Shown here: piece by piece, positions 6,801 to 12,459 of the stretch | Position numbering within the stretch: position 1 is the first letter of the stretch | Layout: the number at the start of each line of letters is the position of its first letter | Assembly (NCBI GenBank): GCA_903854075.1 | Contig: CAINVI010000132.1 | Coordinates: 1 to 12,459 of the forward strand | DNA length: 12,459 bases | DNA from: Candidatus Pollutiaquabacter sp. | Lineage (GTDB): Bacteria; Bacteroidota; Bacteroidia; AKYH767-A; 2013-40CM-41-45 | Reading direction: 5' to 3' | Notes under the pieces: model-generated | The model's input: the letters and a program-made list of their open reading frames with translations, nothing else | Told to the model about the DNA's origin: nothing | Database searches by the model: none | Made by a program: the position numbers and the translations under genes

Positions 6801-9475
6801 TAGTGACAAGCGGCTGCGGTAGCACATCGGTGGTATTTACCAATACCACCAGTTCTTCTCCGGTTTACACATGGAACTTTGGCGACGGTTCACCAACGAG
6901 TTCAGTAACGAATCCGGTGCATAGTTATAACTCAACGGGCAGCTATACGGTGACGCTTTATGCCGTTCAGGGTTCTTGTTCTGATACACTCACTCAAACG
7001 TTGCCTATAACAGTGAATGTTTCCCCGATTAGTTCCTTTTCTACCACCAGTGTTTGTTTGGGCGATAGCGCACGCTTTATTAATTTATCATCTGCTAACG
7101 GTGGTACCATTACCGGGTTTACCTGGAACTTCGGCGATGGATCACCGACATCCGGGATTACTTCCCCGGCGCATTTTTATGCTTCACCAGGAACATACTC
7201 TGTGCAGTTATTAGTTGCCAACGGTAATTGTACTGACGATACACTGATTACCGTCAACGTGAATCCATCTCCGGTGGTCGCTTTTACGCCCAGCACCACT
7301 TCTGGCTGTGGAAATACTACGGTACAATTTTCCAACACAACAACAGGATTGCCTGCTTTCACGTGGAACTTCGGTGATGGAAATACATCCTCTACGGTGA
7401 ATCCCGCTCACACGTATACTACTGCCGGCACGTACACGGTTTCGCTCATAGCTGTTCAAGGCGCCTGCCGAGACACACTAATTCGTACGAATCTTATTAC
7501 GGTGGCACCAGGACCAATCAGCTCCTTTGCTACTTCCAATGTTTGTCTGGGCGACAGTGTTCGATTTACCAATTTGTCATCCGGTAATGGCGGTACTATT
7601 ACTTCTACCGCATGGGATTTTGGAGATGGATCGCCGGTGGCGATCACCGCCGCTCCAACACACTATTATTCCTCAGCCGGAACGTATTCGGTACAGCTTA
7701 CGGTGTCAAACGGATCTTGTACGGATGATACCGTGATAACGGTAAGCGTTTCTCCCGGACCTGTAGTTTCATTTTCACCAAGTATTACTACCGGTTGTGG
7801 AAACACAGCTGTGCAGTTTACTAATGTAACTACCGGCTCACCATCTTATAGCTGGAATTTTGGTGACGGATCCACCAGTACTTCCGCCAATCCAGTGCAC
7901 ACGTATACTACTCCCGGGACGTATAGTGTATCGCTTATTGCCGTGCAGGGGACCTGTTCAGATACCTTAGTACAAAATAATCTTATTGTCATTGGCGCTG
8001 GACCAACAGCATTGTTTACTGCTGCTGATATTTGCCTGGGAGATACGTTAGAACTATTCAACACCTCCGCTAATACCGGTAATACCACGTATTCATGGAC
8101 CTTCGGTGATGGAGGAAGCTCTTCGCAGGTGTCGCCGTTACACCTTTACATGGCAGCGGGAAGTTATACAGTGGTATTGCGCGCAACCGATATTTCAGGT
8201 TGTTATGATACACTATCACAGCTGGTAACAGTTTCAGCGTTACCCACAGCAGTATTTTCAGCCAACCAGTTGAATGGATGTGATTCCATGACGGTTTTGT
8301 TCTCAGCATCCGGTTCTTCCATTTCTCAATGGCAGTTTGGGGATGGTACAACAGGTAACGGAACCACCGTTTCTCATTTTTATGCAGCACCAGGTACTTA
8401 TACGGTGAGCCTTACTGCGACATCTTCGGCCGGTTGTTCTGCGTCACGGAGTTTTTTGAATTACATAACTGTTCGTACAGGACCTCAACCCGTTATATCC
8501 TCGGGCAGTCGGACGATCTGTCGTGACGCGTGTATTTCTTTTTCCGGACAGTCTTCCGGTTCCCCCAATTCCTTCGTTTGGAATTTTCCCGGCGCTCAAC
8601 CTTCTTCCGGGTTTGGTCCATCTGTTCCCATTGTATGTTATCCGGTCGCTGGAAATTATCCCGTTACGCTCACCGTTTCGGATGGATTTTGTACCACCTC
8701 CACTACACTACCCGCCGCTATTGTTGCTGTAGACTGTTCAATTTTGCCGGTGGCAGATTTTATTAGCAGTGACACGACAGTTTGTATTGGGGATTGTATT
8801 TCGTTTGTTTCATTATCCAATAATGCAACCGGCTGGAGCTGGTCTTTTCCCGGTGCAACTCCTTCTACTTCTTCGATGGAACAACCCGCTTCCGTGTGTT
8901 ACAATGCAGCAGGAACGTATCCGGTATCTTTAGTAGCCATCAATCCTGCAGGTAGCGATACGTTACGTATTAACGGACTTATAACTGTGGTGTCTGCTCC
9001 GGCGGTTCCTGTTTTTGTTCAATCTGGAGATACGTTAATTGCACCTGCCGGGTATACATATCAATGGTATTACAACGGTGTTCCGATTTCCGGAGCTATA
9101 GGTGTTCGTTATGTTGCCCTCTTATCCGGCAGCTATTCCTTAGCTATTTCTTCCGTGAACGGTTGTTCTGCTATTTCTGTTCCGCAACATGTTTCTCTGG
9201 TAAGTATAGATGAACTTTCTAGTATATCCGGGATAAAGGTTTATCCGAATCCGTTTAATGATAAGTTGCATGTCGGATTTTCGCTGCAGTTGGCAACCAC
9301 CTTGTCGTTTGATATCACCGACGCTCTTGGACGAATTATACTGGAGCGAAAAGAGTTTTATGCAAGTGGGGCCGTTTTACAGGAACTTGATTTTTCCGGT
9401 TTGGCTAGCGGTGTCTATCAGTTAATTATACGTTCCGACGCTTTTGTGGCTGGCATTAAGGTGATTAAGCAGTAG
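3764..9475 (+). CDS. Giant secreted/cell-surface PKD-repeat protein with T9SS sorting domain
   Basis: Predicted secreted or surface-anchored protein, 1,903 residues. In order: a signal peptide (1-25); a beta-rich, glycine-rich region (about 26-505); an Ig-like domain (about 506-600); 14 PKD or PKD-like domains (601-1749) marked by the WxFGDG motif in the first twelve and WxFPG in the last two; a second Ig-like segment (about 1750-1823, QWYYNGVPISGA); and a C-terminal type IX secretion sorting domain (about 1824-1903) starting IKVYPNPF and ending with the family's usual GVYQLIIRS...IKVIKQ. PKD domains are beta-sandwich modules common in adhesins and polysaccharide-degrading enzymes. No catalytic domain is visible, so an adhesin, matrix or gliding-related role is more likely than an enzyme (inference). 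Export would be by Sec and then T9SS, with cleavage of the sorting domain; no T9SS gene is in the window. The ATG at 3764 is supported by the signal peptide that follows at once. Domains 2-11 alternate between two subtypes. Confidence 0.93.
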   Translation: MLGFRRKSYFVALLLLLFLPALVSAQAGKNGAVTITVPNTPVNEYTTLTANVVANSSSLTVTASALNASGVFTTPLAAGDLVMVIQMQGASMGLNDDTTYGVINSYNNCGNYELRQVLSVPNPTTINLSCGLQKAYTATGRVQVVRVPRYTTLTINAGASITCPSWNGTTGGVVAIEVDGAMVINSGGSVDASGKGFRGGALSENLSAFGALNYLWNAGNYGADKGEGIAGSQTDYDGFSGRFCKGAPANGGGGANAHNGGGGGGGNAGLPASWTGRGNPDNALPAYSAAWDLEYSGFAASTSSGGGKGGYTFSSANLDATLGAPGLVTWGGDYRRENGGRGGRPLDYSSGRIFLGGGGGAGDQNDGKGGAGGNGGGIIYITSRSGISGSGTIVSNGINGTNSTAPTFLNSSADGAGGGGAAGTILLDVDSPITGITINANGGRGGNQQVNATSFDAYGPGGGGGGGYISISNGAATRSATGGQNGTTNSAGLTEFPPNGATRGGQGQPNESLPLFVFTAASDTVCPGATTSLSVTWQGNLPAGTTFQWFSSPVGGAPLATGTTFNTPNILSSTIFYVGTCPGFYRIAVPVEVIFLNGYFTSPNVCSGATAYFAGLGNSFPGTIVSWTWNFGDGSPTVGGQNASHLYAANGSYLVTLTVEDNYGCQAVSPLTVNVQPGPQTSFTTSTTTGCGPLPVSFTNTTTGGTTYNWNFGDGGTSTSTNASHTYTAPGTYNVSLIAANGTCSDTLTQAALITVNEKPTAAFTTSGAVCLGDTIFFTNNSTTSSGAAISYSWNFGDGSPTTTLNNPFHSYATAGNFQVRLTATANGCTDDTLISVIVNPAPVAAFTPSALSGCGPTTINFTNTTTGSPSYLWSFGDGTNAVAASPSHLYTQNGVYSVTLIATQGSCSDTVSAINLITIAPKPTSSFSATNVCLGDTVRFTNLSTGNGGTISLNTWNFGDGSPVNNQTSPAYVYSAAGSYQVRLTVTSGACTDDTVITVSVSPAPVAAFSSVVTSGCGSTSVVFTNTTSSSPVYTWNFGDGSPTSSVTNPVHSYNSTGSYTVTLYAVQGSCSDTLTQTLPITVNVSPISSFSTTSVCLGDSARFINLSSANGGTITGFTWNFGDGSPTSGITSPAHFYASPGTYSVQLLVANGNCTDDTLITVNVNPSPVVAFTPSTTSGCGNTTVQFSNTTTGLPAFTWNFGDGNTSSTVNPAHTYTTAGTYTVSLIAVQGACRDTLIRTNLITVAPGPISSFATSNVCLGDSVRFTNLSSGNGGTITSTAWDFGDGSPVAITAAPTHYYSSAGTYSVQLTVSNGSCTDDTVITVSVSPGPVVSFSPSITTGCGNTAVQFTNVTTGSPSYSWNFGDGSTSTSANPVHTYTTPGTYSVSLIAVQGTCSDTLVQNNLIVIGAGPTALFTAADICLGDTLELFNTSANTGNTTYSWTFGDGGSSSQVSPLHLYMAAGSYTVVLRATDISGCYDTLSQLVTVSALPTAVFSANQLNGCDSMTVLFSASGSSISQWQFGDGTTGNGTTVSHFYAAPGTYTVSLTATSSAGCSASRSFLNYITVRTGPQPVISSGSRTICRDACISFSGQSSGSPNSFVWNFPGAQPSSGFGPSVPIVCYPVAGNYPVTLTVSDGFCTTSTTLPAAIVAVDCSILPVADFISSDTTVCIGDCISFVSLSNNATGWSWSFPGATPSTSSMEQPASVCYNAAGTYPVSLVAINPAGSDTLRINGLITVVSAPAVPVFVQSGDTLIAPAGYTYQWYYNGVPISGAIGVRYVALLSGSYSLAISSVNGCSAISVPQHVSLVSIDELSSISGIKVYPNPFNDKLHVGFSLQLATTLSFDITDALGRIILERKEFYASGAVLQELDFSGLASGVYQLIIRSDAFVAGIKVIKQ
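3839..5278 (+). other. Glycine-rich beta-region of the PKD protein (not assigned to a family)
   Basis: Residues about 26-505. The first part (26-160) is beta-rich and Thr/Val-rich. The second part has repeated short strands of hydrophobic-x-hydrophobic residues ending in Asn/Ser-Gly turns (INSGGSVDASGKG, SGSGTIVSNGINGTN, GITINANGGRGG) interleaved with glycine runs, including two runs of seven Gly (residues 260-266 and 461-467). Regions like this occur in large bacterial surface proteins and suggest a beta-helix or glycine-rich sandwich fold, but I cannot name the family with confidence. Two Gly runs are encoded largely by alternating GGC/GGT codons. Confidence 0.6.
5564..9010 (+). repeat. Fourteen tandem PKD and PKD-like domain repeats
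   Basis: Boundaries read from the translated sequence: domain 1 5564-5800, 2 5801-6043, 3 6044-6292, 4 6293-6535, 5 6536-6781, 6 6782-7027, 7 7028-7273, 8 7274-7516, 9 7517-7762, 10 7763-8005, 11 8006-8245, 12 8246-8485, 13 8486-8749, 14 8750-9010. Each is 79-88 residues with W-x-FGDG (domains 1-12) or W-x-FPGA (13 and 14), then a conserved H/Y-x-Y ... G-x-Y-x-V-x-L strand, and most end in a Pro-rich linker (NPAP, SPGP, APKP). The repeats are clear in protein; their codons have drifted, so the DNA repeat is only partial. Confidence 0.93.
5801..8245 (+). repeat. Five tandem two-domain (A-B) PKD super-repeats
   Basis: Domains 2 to 11 alternate strictly. The A type begins with a GCG motif followed by V-x-F-x-NTTTG (SGCGNTTVQF kind) and ends with QGxCSDTL. 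The B type begins with VCLGD followed by RFTNLS and an extra NGGTI segment, and ends with GxCTDDTxITV. The A-B units are 5801-6292 (164 codons), 6293-6781 (163), 6782-7273 (164), 7274-7762 (163) and 7763-8245 (161). Domain 12 looks like a worn A and domain 13 only loosely like a B. The array must have grown by duplication of pairs rather than single domains, or single-domain homogenisation would have erased the alternation. Confidence 0.88.
9233..9472 (+). other. Type IX secretion C-terminal sorting domain
   Basis: Residues about 1824-1903. The domain opens with the hallmark VYPNPFNDKLHV, continues through the FDITDALGRIILE strand pair and the FSGLASGVYQLIIRS motif, and ends two residues after the last beta strand (IKVIKQ). 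This arrangement is the Por secretion tail (TIGR04183-like) that targets Bacteroidota proteins to the type IX system, which removes it and may link the protein to lipopolysaccharide. Confidence 0.92.
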
Positions 9476-9575
9476 TTTTTTACTGAAATTTATACTTCTG
9501 CAATATTTTATCCGTTTATGTTCAATTTCCCTGCTCCGGTTGGTATAGTTTAGGCTAGACATTAACCCGAGGTAT

Positions 9576-10715
9576 ATGGATGTATTAACGTTTACGCAGA
9601 ATTCCCCGTCGTTTTCAAAAGTTAACAGCGAAGTTCACCAGGCCCATTTAGTTTTTCTGGACGATTGCCAGTCGTGTTCCCAGGATGTATGTAGGATGTT
9701 GGTACACGATCACCGTACCGTTTACCAGGTTAATACTATTGATGAGGCACATCAGATTTTACGTACGACGCGCTGTTCGGTCTTGGTAGTTGGGCGCGCC
9801 TATCTAGATCGGCTTTCTGCTGATACTATAGAGCAGTTTCATTCTTCTTCGGTAATGAATGATTTATCAGTGGTGCTTTTGGTTGATAAGACCGAAAGTC
9901 AGGATCGATTATTGCACTATTACGACTGGGGTGTTGTCGACATTATTCCGGATTGTACAGAGTCAAAAATTATACAAACTAAAATAGCACTCTATGAAAC
10001 GTTGTTCTATCAACGCAATGAATTACGCGAAGTGAATGAACGCTTGCAGAATGCTAATAATCAGTTGGAGGAATATGTCTATATCGTTTCACATGATTTG
10101 AAAGCGCCCTTACGCGGCTTGTCAAGTCTTGCACAGTTTATTGAAGACGAAATTGGTGAGACCATCACCACCGAAGTGCAAGAGTTGTTGGAAATGATGA
10201 AGGCGCGAACAGATCGTATGCAGCAAATGATTGATGGTATTTTGCACTATAGTCGAATGTCGAATGTTAATAGTCTGAAAGAAGCAGTTGATGTTAAACA
10301 ATTGATAATCAATATAATAGACTTAATATCATTGCCATCTAACGTCAGGATTGAATTTCCTGACCAGTTGCCGGTGTTGGACACCGAAAAAATCAAGTTT
10401 CACGAGGTTCTGCAGAACTTGATTTTGAATGCTATAAAGCATAACGATAAGCCTGATGTGCAGATTACCATAGCGTATAAAGAGTTTCCGGATCACTTTG
10501 AATTTTCGGTAGCGGATAATGGAAAAGGAATTAAGCCAGAGCATCGAGAAAAGGTATTCGGACTTTTCCAGACGTTGTTACCTAAAGAGAAGAGCGAAGG
10601 AACCGGCTTAGGGCTAACTATCGTAAAAAAGATTGTAGAGCAACAAGATGGTAAGGTGATGCTGGATTCAGACTTTGGTAAAGGATCAACGTTCCGGTTT
10701 ACGTGGAAGAAATAA
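9576..10715 (+). CDS. Soluble histidine kinase with degenerate N-terminal receiver domain
   Basis: Predicted cytoplasmic sensor kinase, 379 residues, with no membrane segment. Residues about 22-145 have the length and strand/helix pattern of a receiver (HLVFLDDCQ first strand with D29/D30), but the phospho-acceptor Asp is replaced by G73 (VLVVGRAY), the conserved Lys region reads IIPDC (124-127) and the Ser/Thr strand reads LLVDK. It is therefore a pseudo-receiver. A short coiled coil follows (about 145-167), then HisKA with phospho-acceptor H173 in VSHDLKAPLRGL, and HATPase_c with N-box N285 (NLILNAIKHN), G1 DNGKG (314-318), F-box VFGLFQTL and G2 EGTGLGL (341-347). The kinase core looks fully active. 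ATG at 9576 follows GAGG at 9569-9572, a close and doubtful Shine-Dalgarno. No response regulator is adjacent, so it is an orphan here; the partner is unknown. The 100 nt upstream hold no feature I can name. Confidence 0.9.
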   Translation: MDVLTFTQNSPSFSKVNSEVHQAHLVFLDDCQSCSQDVCRMLVHDHRTVYQVNTIDEAHQILRTTRCSVLVVGRAYLDRLSADTIEQFHSSSVMNDLSVVLLVDKTESQDRLLHYYDWGVVDIIPDCTESKIIQTKIALYETLFYQRNELREVNERLQNANNQLEEYVYIVSHDLKAPLRGLSSLAQFIEDEIGETITTEVQELLEMMKARTDRMQQMIDGILHYSRMSNVNSLKEAVDVKQLIINIIDLISLPSNVRIEFPDQLPVLDTEKIKFHEVLQNLILNAIKHNDKPDVQITIAYKEFPDHFEFSVADNGKGIKPEHREKVFGLFQTLLPKEKSEGTGLGLTIVKKIVEQQDGKVMLDSDFGKGSTFRFTWKK

Positions 10716-10718
10716 AAA

Positions 10719-10743
10719 AAACCGGTAATTGGGTTACCGGTTT
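10719..10743. terminator. Bidirectional intrinsic terminator between convergent genes
   Basis: A perfect 10-bp stem (AAACCGGTAA at 10719-10728 with TTACCGGTTT at 10734-10743) has a 5-nt loop TTGGG. The plus strand has TTTCTT after it; the minus strand has a run of seven or more T after it (complement of 10714-10721). It sits 3 nt after the kinase stop and 5 nt before the end of the methyltransferase gene and serves both. Confidence 0.9.
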
Positions 10744-10748
10744 CTTAG

Positions 10749-11642
10749 TTAGTTTCCTTTTTTAAAGACGTATATCACGCTGGAGTATTTTTCGGGATCA
10801 CCTTTTGTATTTCTATTAGATGCAAGTCCCTTTAAAAAGCCTTTTAGGTAGTTTTTACTACCGGTCTTGTATTGTGTGCTTAACAACGACACGTAATAAG
10901 CATCAAAAGGCATCGGGGAGGACCCGACATGTATAAATCCATGCTTTTTAAAGAGCTCTTTTATAGACTGTGGAGTGAAATGATACAAGTGACGAGGAAC
11001 ATCCCAGGCGGCCCAATTCTTGCCGAATGTGGCCGCATCTTGTGAGGTATTATTGGGCACTGCTATGATTACTATGCCATCATCGGTTACTATGCGGCTT
11101 AACTGTTGAACACGTTCATTGAGATCGTGTACATGTTCCAATACATGCCATAGAGTAATAACATCATAACGCTCTGTGGTTGTTTGTAACCAATCCTCCC
11201 CTTCTACCAATAACGCATGATTTGATTCTGCTTGTTTTTTTGCCTCAGTGCTCGGCTCCACGCCTTTTACGGTCCAACCAGCTTGTTGGCATCCTGCCAA
11301 AAATTCCCCGGTTCCACACCCGATATCCAGCAACCGGATATTTGTAGCCCTTCCGATTGTTTTTTGGATTAGCTGTAGCTTGTTTTTAATAGCAATGGAG
11401 CGAATGAATTGATAGGCAGTATTGAATACCCCCTTTTTTGCATTCGTATGGCTGATATAGGCCGTGCTTTGGTAATAAGGACCAATTTCTGCCTTTGATG
11501 GCCGAGGATTTGTAAATAAAAACCCACAGGACACACATTTGACGATGGTAAAAACGTCTTGTGATACCGTAAAATCTTTGCATTTTACGTATTCTTGGGC
11601 GTTTTCTGTCCCGCAAACTGGACAATTTTTAAGGTTTTCCAT
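10749..11642 (-). CDS. Class I SAM-dependent methyltransferase with N-terminal zinc ribbon
   Basis: 297 residues, cytoplasmic. The N-terminus has a four-Cys metal-binding ribbon (CPVC at C7/C10 and CVSC at C36/C39). A Rossmann-fold methyltransferase domain follows (about 95-235): SAM-binding motif I LLDIGCGTGEF (104-114), acidic E129 at the end of strand 2 (GVEPS), and the LWHVLEHV segment (164-171) typical of Methyltransf_23/11 proteins; later AVPN (194-197) and the WDVPRHLYHFTPQSI stretch (213-227) are also typical. Such zinc-ribbon methyltransferases often act on sugars or lipid-linked glycans in envelope biosynthesis, but the substrate cannot be read here. The ATG is at 11640-11642; a parS-like palindrome lies 9 nt upstream of it. 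The gene is transcribed in the same direction as mnmG, 74 nt behind it, and could be read through from it. Confidence 0.9.
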   Translation of the reverse strand: MENLKNCPVCGTENAQEYVKCKDFTVSQDVFTIVKCVSCGFLFTNPRPSKAEIGPYYQSTAYISHTNAKKGVFNTAYQFIRSIAIKNKLQLIQKTIGRATNIRLLDIGCGTGEFLAGCQQAGWTVKGVEPSTEAKKQAESNHALLVEGEDWLQTTTERYDVITLWHVLEHVHDLNERVQQLSRIVTDDGIVIIAVPNNTSQDAATFGKNWAAWDVPRHLYHFTPQSIKELFKKHGFIHVGSSPMPFDAYYVSLLSTQYKTGSKNYLKGFLKGLASNRNTKGDPEKYSSVIYVFKKGN

Positions 11643-11651
11643 TAGACGATA

Positions 11652-11667
11652 TGTTTCACGTGAAACA
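11652..11667. other. parS-like centromere site 1 (perfect 16-bp palindrome)
   Basis: TGTTTCACGTGAAACA is a perfect inverted repeat identical to the well-known parS sequence recognised by Spo0J/ParB in Bacillus and other bacteria. It lies between the methyltransferase start (9 nt away) and mnmG. ParB would load here and spread to help segregate the origin region. No ParA or ParB gene is in the window. Confidence 0.85.
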
Positions 11668-11673
11668 ATGGGG

Positions 11674-11681
11674 TAAAAATA
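11674..11681 (-). promoter_or_regulatory. Possible -7 element for the methyltransferase gene, between the parS sites
   Basis: On the minus strand this reads TATTTTTA, one base from TAnnTTTG, 32 nt before the methyltransferase ATG. No -33 element is seen at normal spacing. If real, the promoter would be flanked by the two ParB sites. Weak. Confidence 0.2.
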
Positions 11682-11699
11682 GGTGGAAAATCATCGCTA

Positions 11700-11715
11700 T
11701 GTTCCACGTGGAACA
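11700..11715. other. parS-like centromere site 2 (perfect 16-bp palindrome)
   Basis: TGTTCCACGTGGAACA is a perfect inverted repeat and matches a common parS variant. It differs from site 1 only at positions 5 and 12, and the two changes are mutually compensating, so symmetry is kept. It abuts the mnmG stop codon with one base between, and its centre is 48 bp from that of site 1. Confidence 0.85.
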
Positions 11716-11716
11716 A

Positions 11717-12459
11717 TTAGCGAGAAATGTGTACCATCAAGACGGAAATGTCTGCCGGCGAAACACCGCTAATACGCGAAGCCTGACCTAAATTTTTAGG
11801 ACGAACCGTGCTCAACTTTTGCCGCGCCTCCATAGATAAGGCCGTCAACGCGTGATAATCGAAATCGTCCTTGAGATAAAGATCTTCCAGCTTGGCGAAC
11901 CGGGAAACGATTTCGTTTTCTTTGGCAATATATCCCTCGTATTTAACCGTAACTCCGGCCTGATGTAAAACCTCTTCACGAAACGATTCATCGAGCTCTT
12001 CAGCCAGTGCTGCCAAGGGAGCAACGTGGGCTACTAAGTCCGCTAATTCTACCTGAGGGCGCAATAAAATGCCGTGCAACTTTTGTTTCTGGCGGATCGG
12101 ATCAGAGCCTTTTTCAGTCAACATAGAGTTGATTTCATCGGGTTGAACCGAGTAATCCTTGAAAAAGGCAATCATTCGATCCGTTTCGGCCGATTTCCGC
12201 TCCATTTTTCGCATACGCTCATCGTTGGCAAGACCCAACGAATGACTGATAGGCGTAAGGCGAAAATCTGCATTATCCTGTCGCAATAAGGTTCTGAATT
12301 CGGCGCGGGATGTAAACATCCGGTAGGGCTCATCAGTACCTTTGGTGACCAGATCATCAATTAATACGCCAATGTAAGCGTCGGAACGGCGCAGAATGAA
12401 CGGATCTTTTTCGTTGATTTTTAAATGGGCATTCATACCGGCCATTAATCCCTGGCAAG
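11717..12459 (-). CDS. mnmG: tRNA uridine-5-carboxymethylaminomethyl modification enzyme, C-terminal part (5' end outside window)
   Basis: C-terminal 247 residues or so of MnmG (GidA), the FAD-dependent partner of MnmE that places the carboxymethylaminomethyl group on the wobble uridine of tRNAs reading split codon boxes. The frame is open to the window edge, where it reads CQGLMAGMNAH, the family's conserved QGLxAGxNA segment. Next are the diagnostic AYIGVLIDDLVTKGTDEPYR, MFTSRAEFR and LRQDNADFRLT motifs, then the helical C-terminal domain with VTVKYEGYIAKENE and the terminal ISGVSPADISVLMVHI. MnmG is usually about 620-630 residues, so a little over a third is here. The ATG at 12445 is internal and is not the start. 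In many bacteria mnmG lies near the origin, which agrees with the two parS-like sites that follow its stop. Confidence 0.96.
   Translation of the reverse strand, partial: CQGLMAGMNAHLKINEKDPFILRRSDAYIGVLIDDLVTKGTDEPYRMFTSRAEFRTLLRQDNADFRLTPISHSLGLANDERMRKMERKSAETDRMIAFFKDYSVQPDEINSMLTEKGSDPIRQKQKLHGILLRPQVELADLVAHVAPLAALAEELDESFREEVLHQAGVTVKYEGYIAKENEIVSRFAKLEDLYLKDDFDYHALTALSMEARQKLSTVRPKNLGQASRISGVSPADISVLMVHISR

Noticed and set aside
5801..8245. Regular about 490-bp repeats as a CRISPR array or transposon array
   Set aside because: The repeats are in frame and encode PKD domains with drifted codons; there are no short identical direct repeats with unique spacers and no transposase.
5800..8390. 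Open frames on the opposite strand of the PKD gene (about 60-105 codons) with Pro/Val-rich translations
   Set aside because: They recur at the same place in each repeat, so they are shadows of the repeated coding sequence.
9470..9485. Small hairpin CAGTA / TACTG over the PKD gene stop, as a terminator
   Set aside because: A five-bp AT-rich stem with the T-run in the loop rather than after the stem does not fit an intrinsic terminator.
9476..9575. A Bacteroidota-type promoter for the orphan kinase in the 100-nt gap
   Set aside because: The nearest match (TACTTCTG at 9493-9500) has a mismatch in the core and no -33 partner, so I do not call it.
12443..12445. ATG at 12445 (minus strand) as the start of an independent gene
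   Set aside because: It is inside the conserved QGLMAGMNA segment of MnmG and the frame continues to the window edge.

Overview
The window looks like a piece of a Bacteroidota chromosome, probably a free-living or environmental lineage of the Chitinophagales/Sphingobacteriales/Cytophagales sort; I cannot fix the order from the sequence. The main signs are a 1,903-residue secreted protein built of PKD domains and ending in a type IX secretion (T9SS, Por) sorting domain, a LytTR response regulator paired with a HisKA_2-type kinase, weak or absent Shine-Dalgarno sequences, and a promoter element of the Bacteroidota TAnnTTTG type.

Layout. Positions 1-1676 (+) hold the 3' end of a histidine kinase gene followed after 26 nt by a REC-PAS-LytTR response regulator, so probably one two-component operon, closed by a clear intrinsic terminator at about 1701-1735. 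Positions 1808-3702 (+) hold a two-gene ABC-2 type exporter (ATPase, then permease, 5 nt apart). Positions 3764-9475 (+) hold the giant cell-surface/secreted protein: signal peptide, glycine-rich beta-rich region, Ig-like domain, 14 PKD or PKD-like domains, a second Ig-like domain and the T9SS sorting domain. Ten of the PKD domains (the second to the eleventh) form five tandem two-domain units in which two subtypes alternate strictly. Positions 9576-10715 (+) hold a soluble hybrid-like histidine kinase whose N-terminal receiver domain has lost its phosphorylation site. A bidirectional terminator (10719-10743) separates it from the convergent minus-strand genes: a zinc-ribbon SAM methyltransferase (10749-11642) and the 3' part of mnmG (11717-12459, running off the window).

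The most notable non-coding signal is in the 74-nt gap between mnmG and the methyltransferase gene: two perfect 16-bp palindromes (11652-11667 and 11700-11715) that match the bacterial centromere site parS, the ParB/Spo0J binding site. This suggests that the right end of the window lies near the chromosome origin, as mnmG (gidA) does in many bacteria.

I see no mobile element, CRISPR array, tRNA or rRNA. Apart from the PKD protein with its alternating repeat and the parS pair, the genes belong to well-known families. I do not see a convincing new multi-gene system here.
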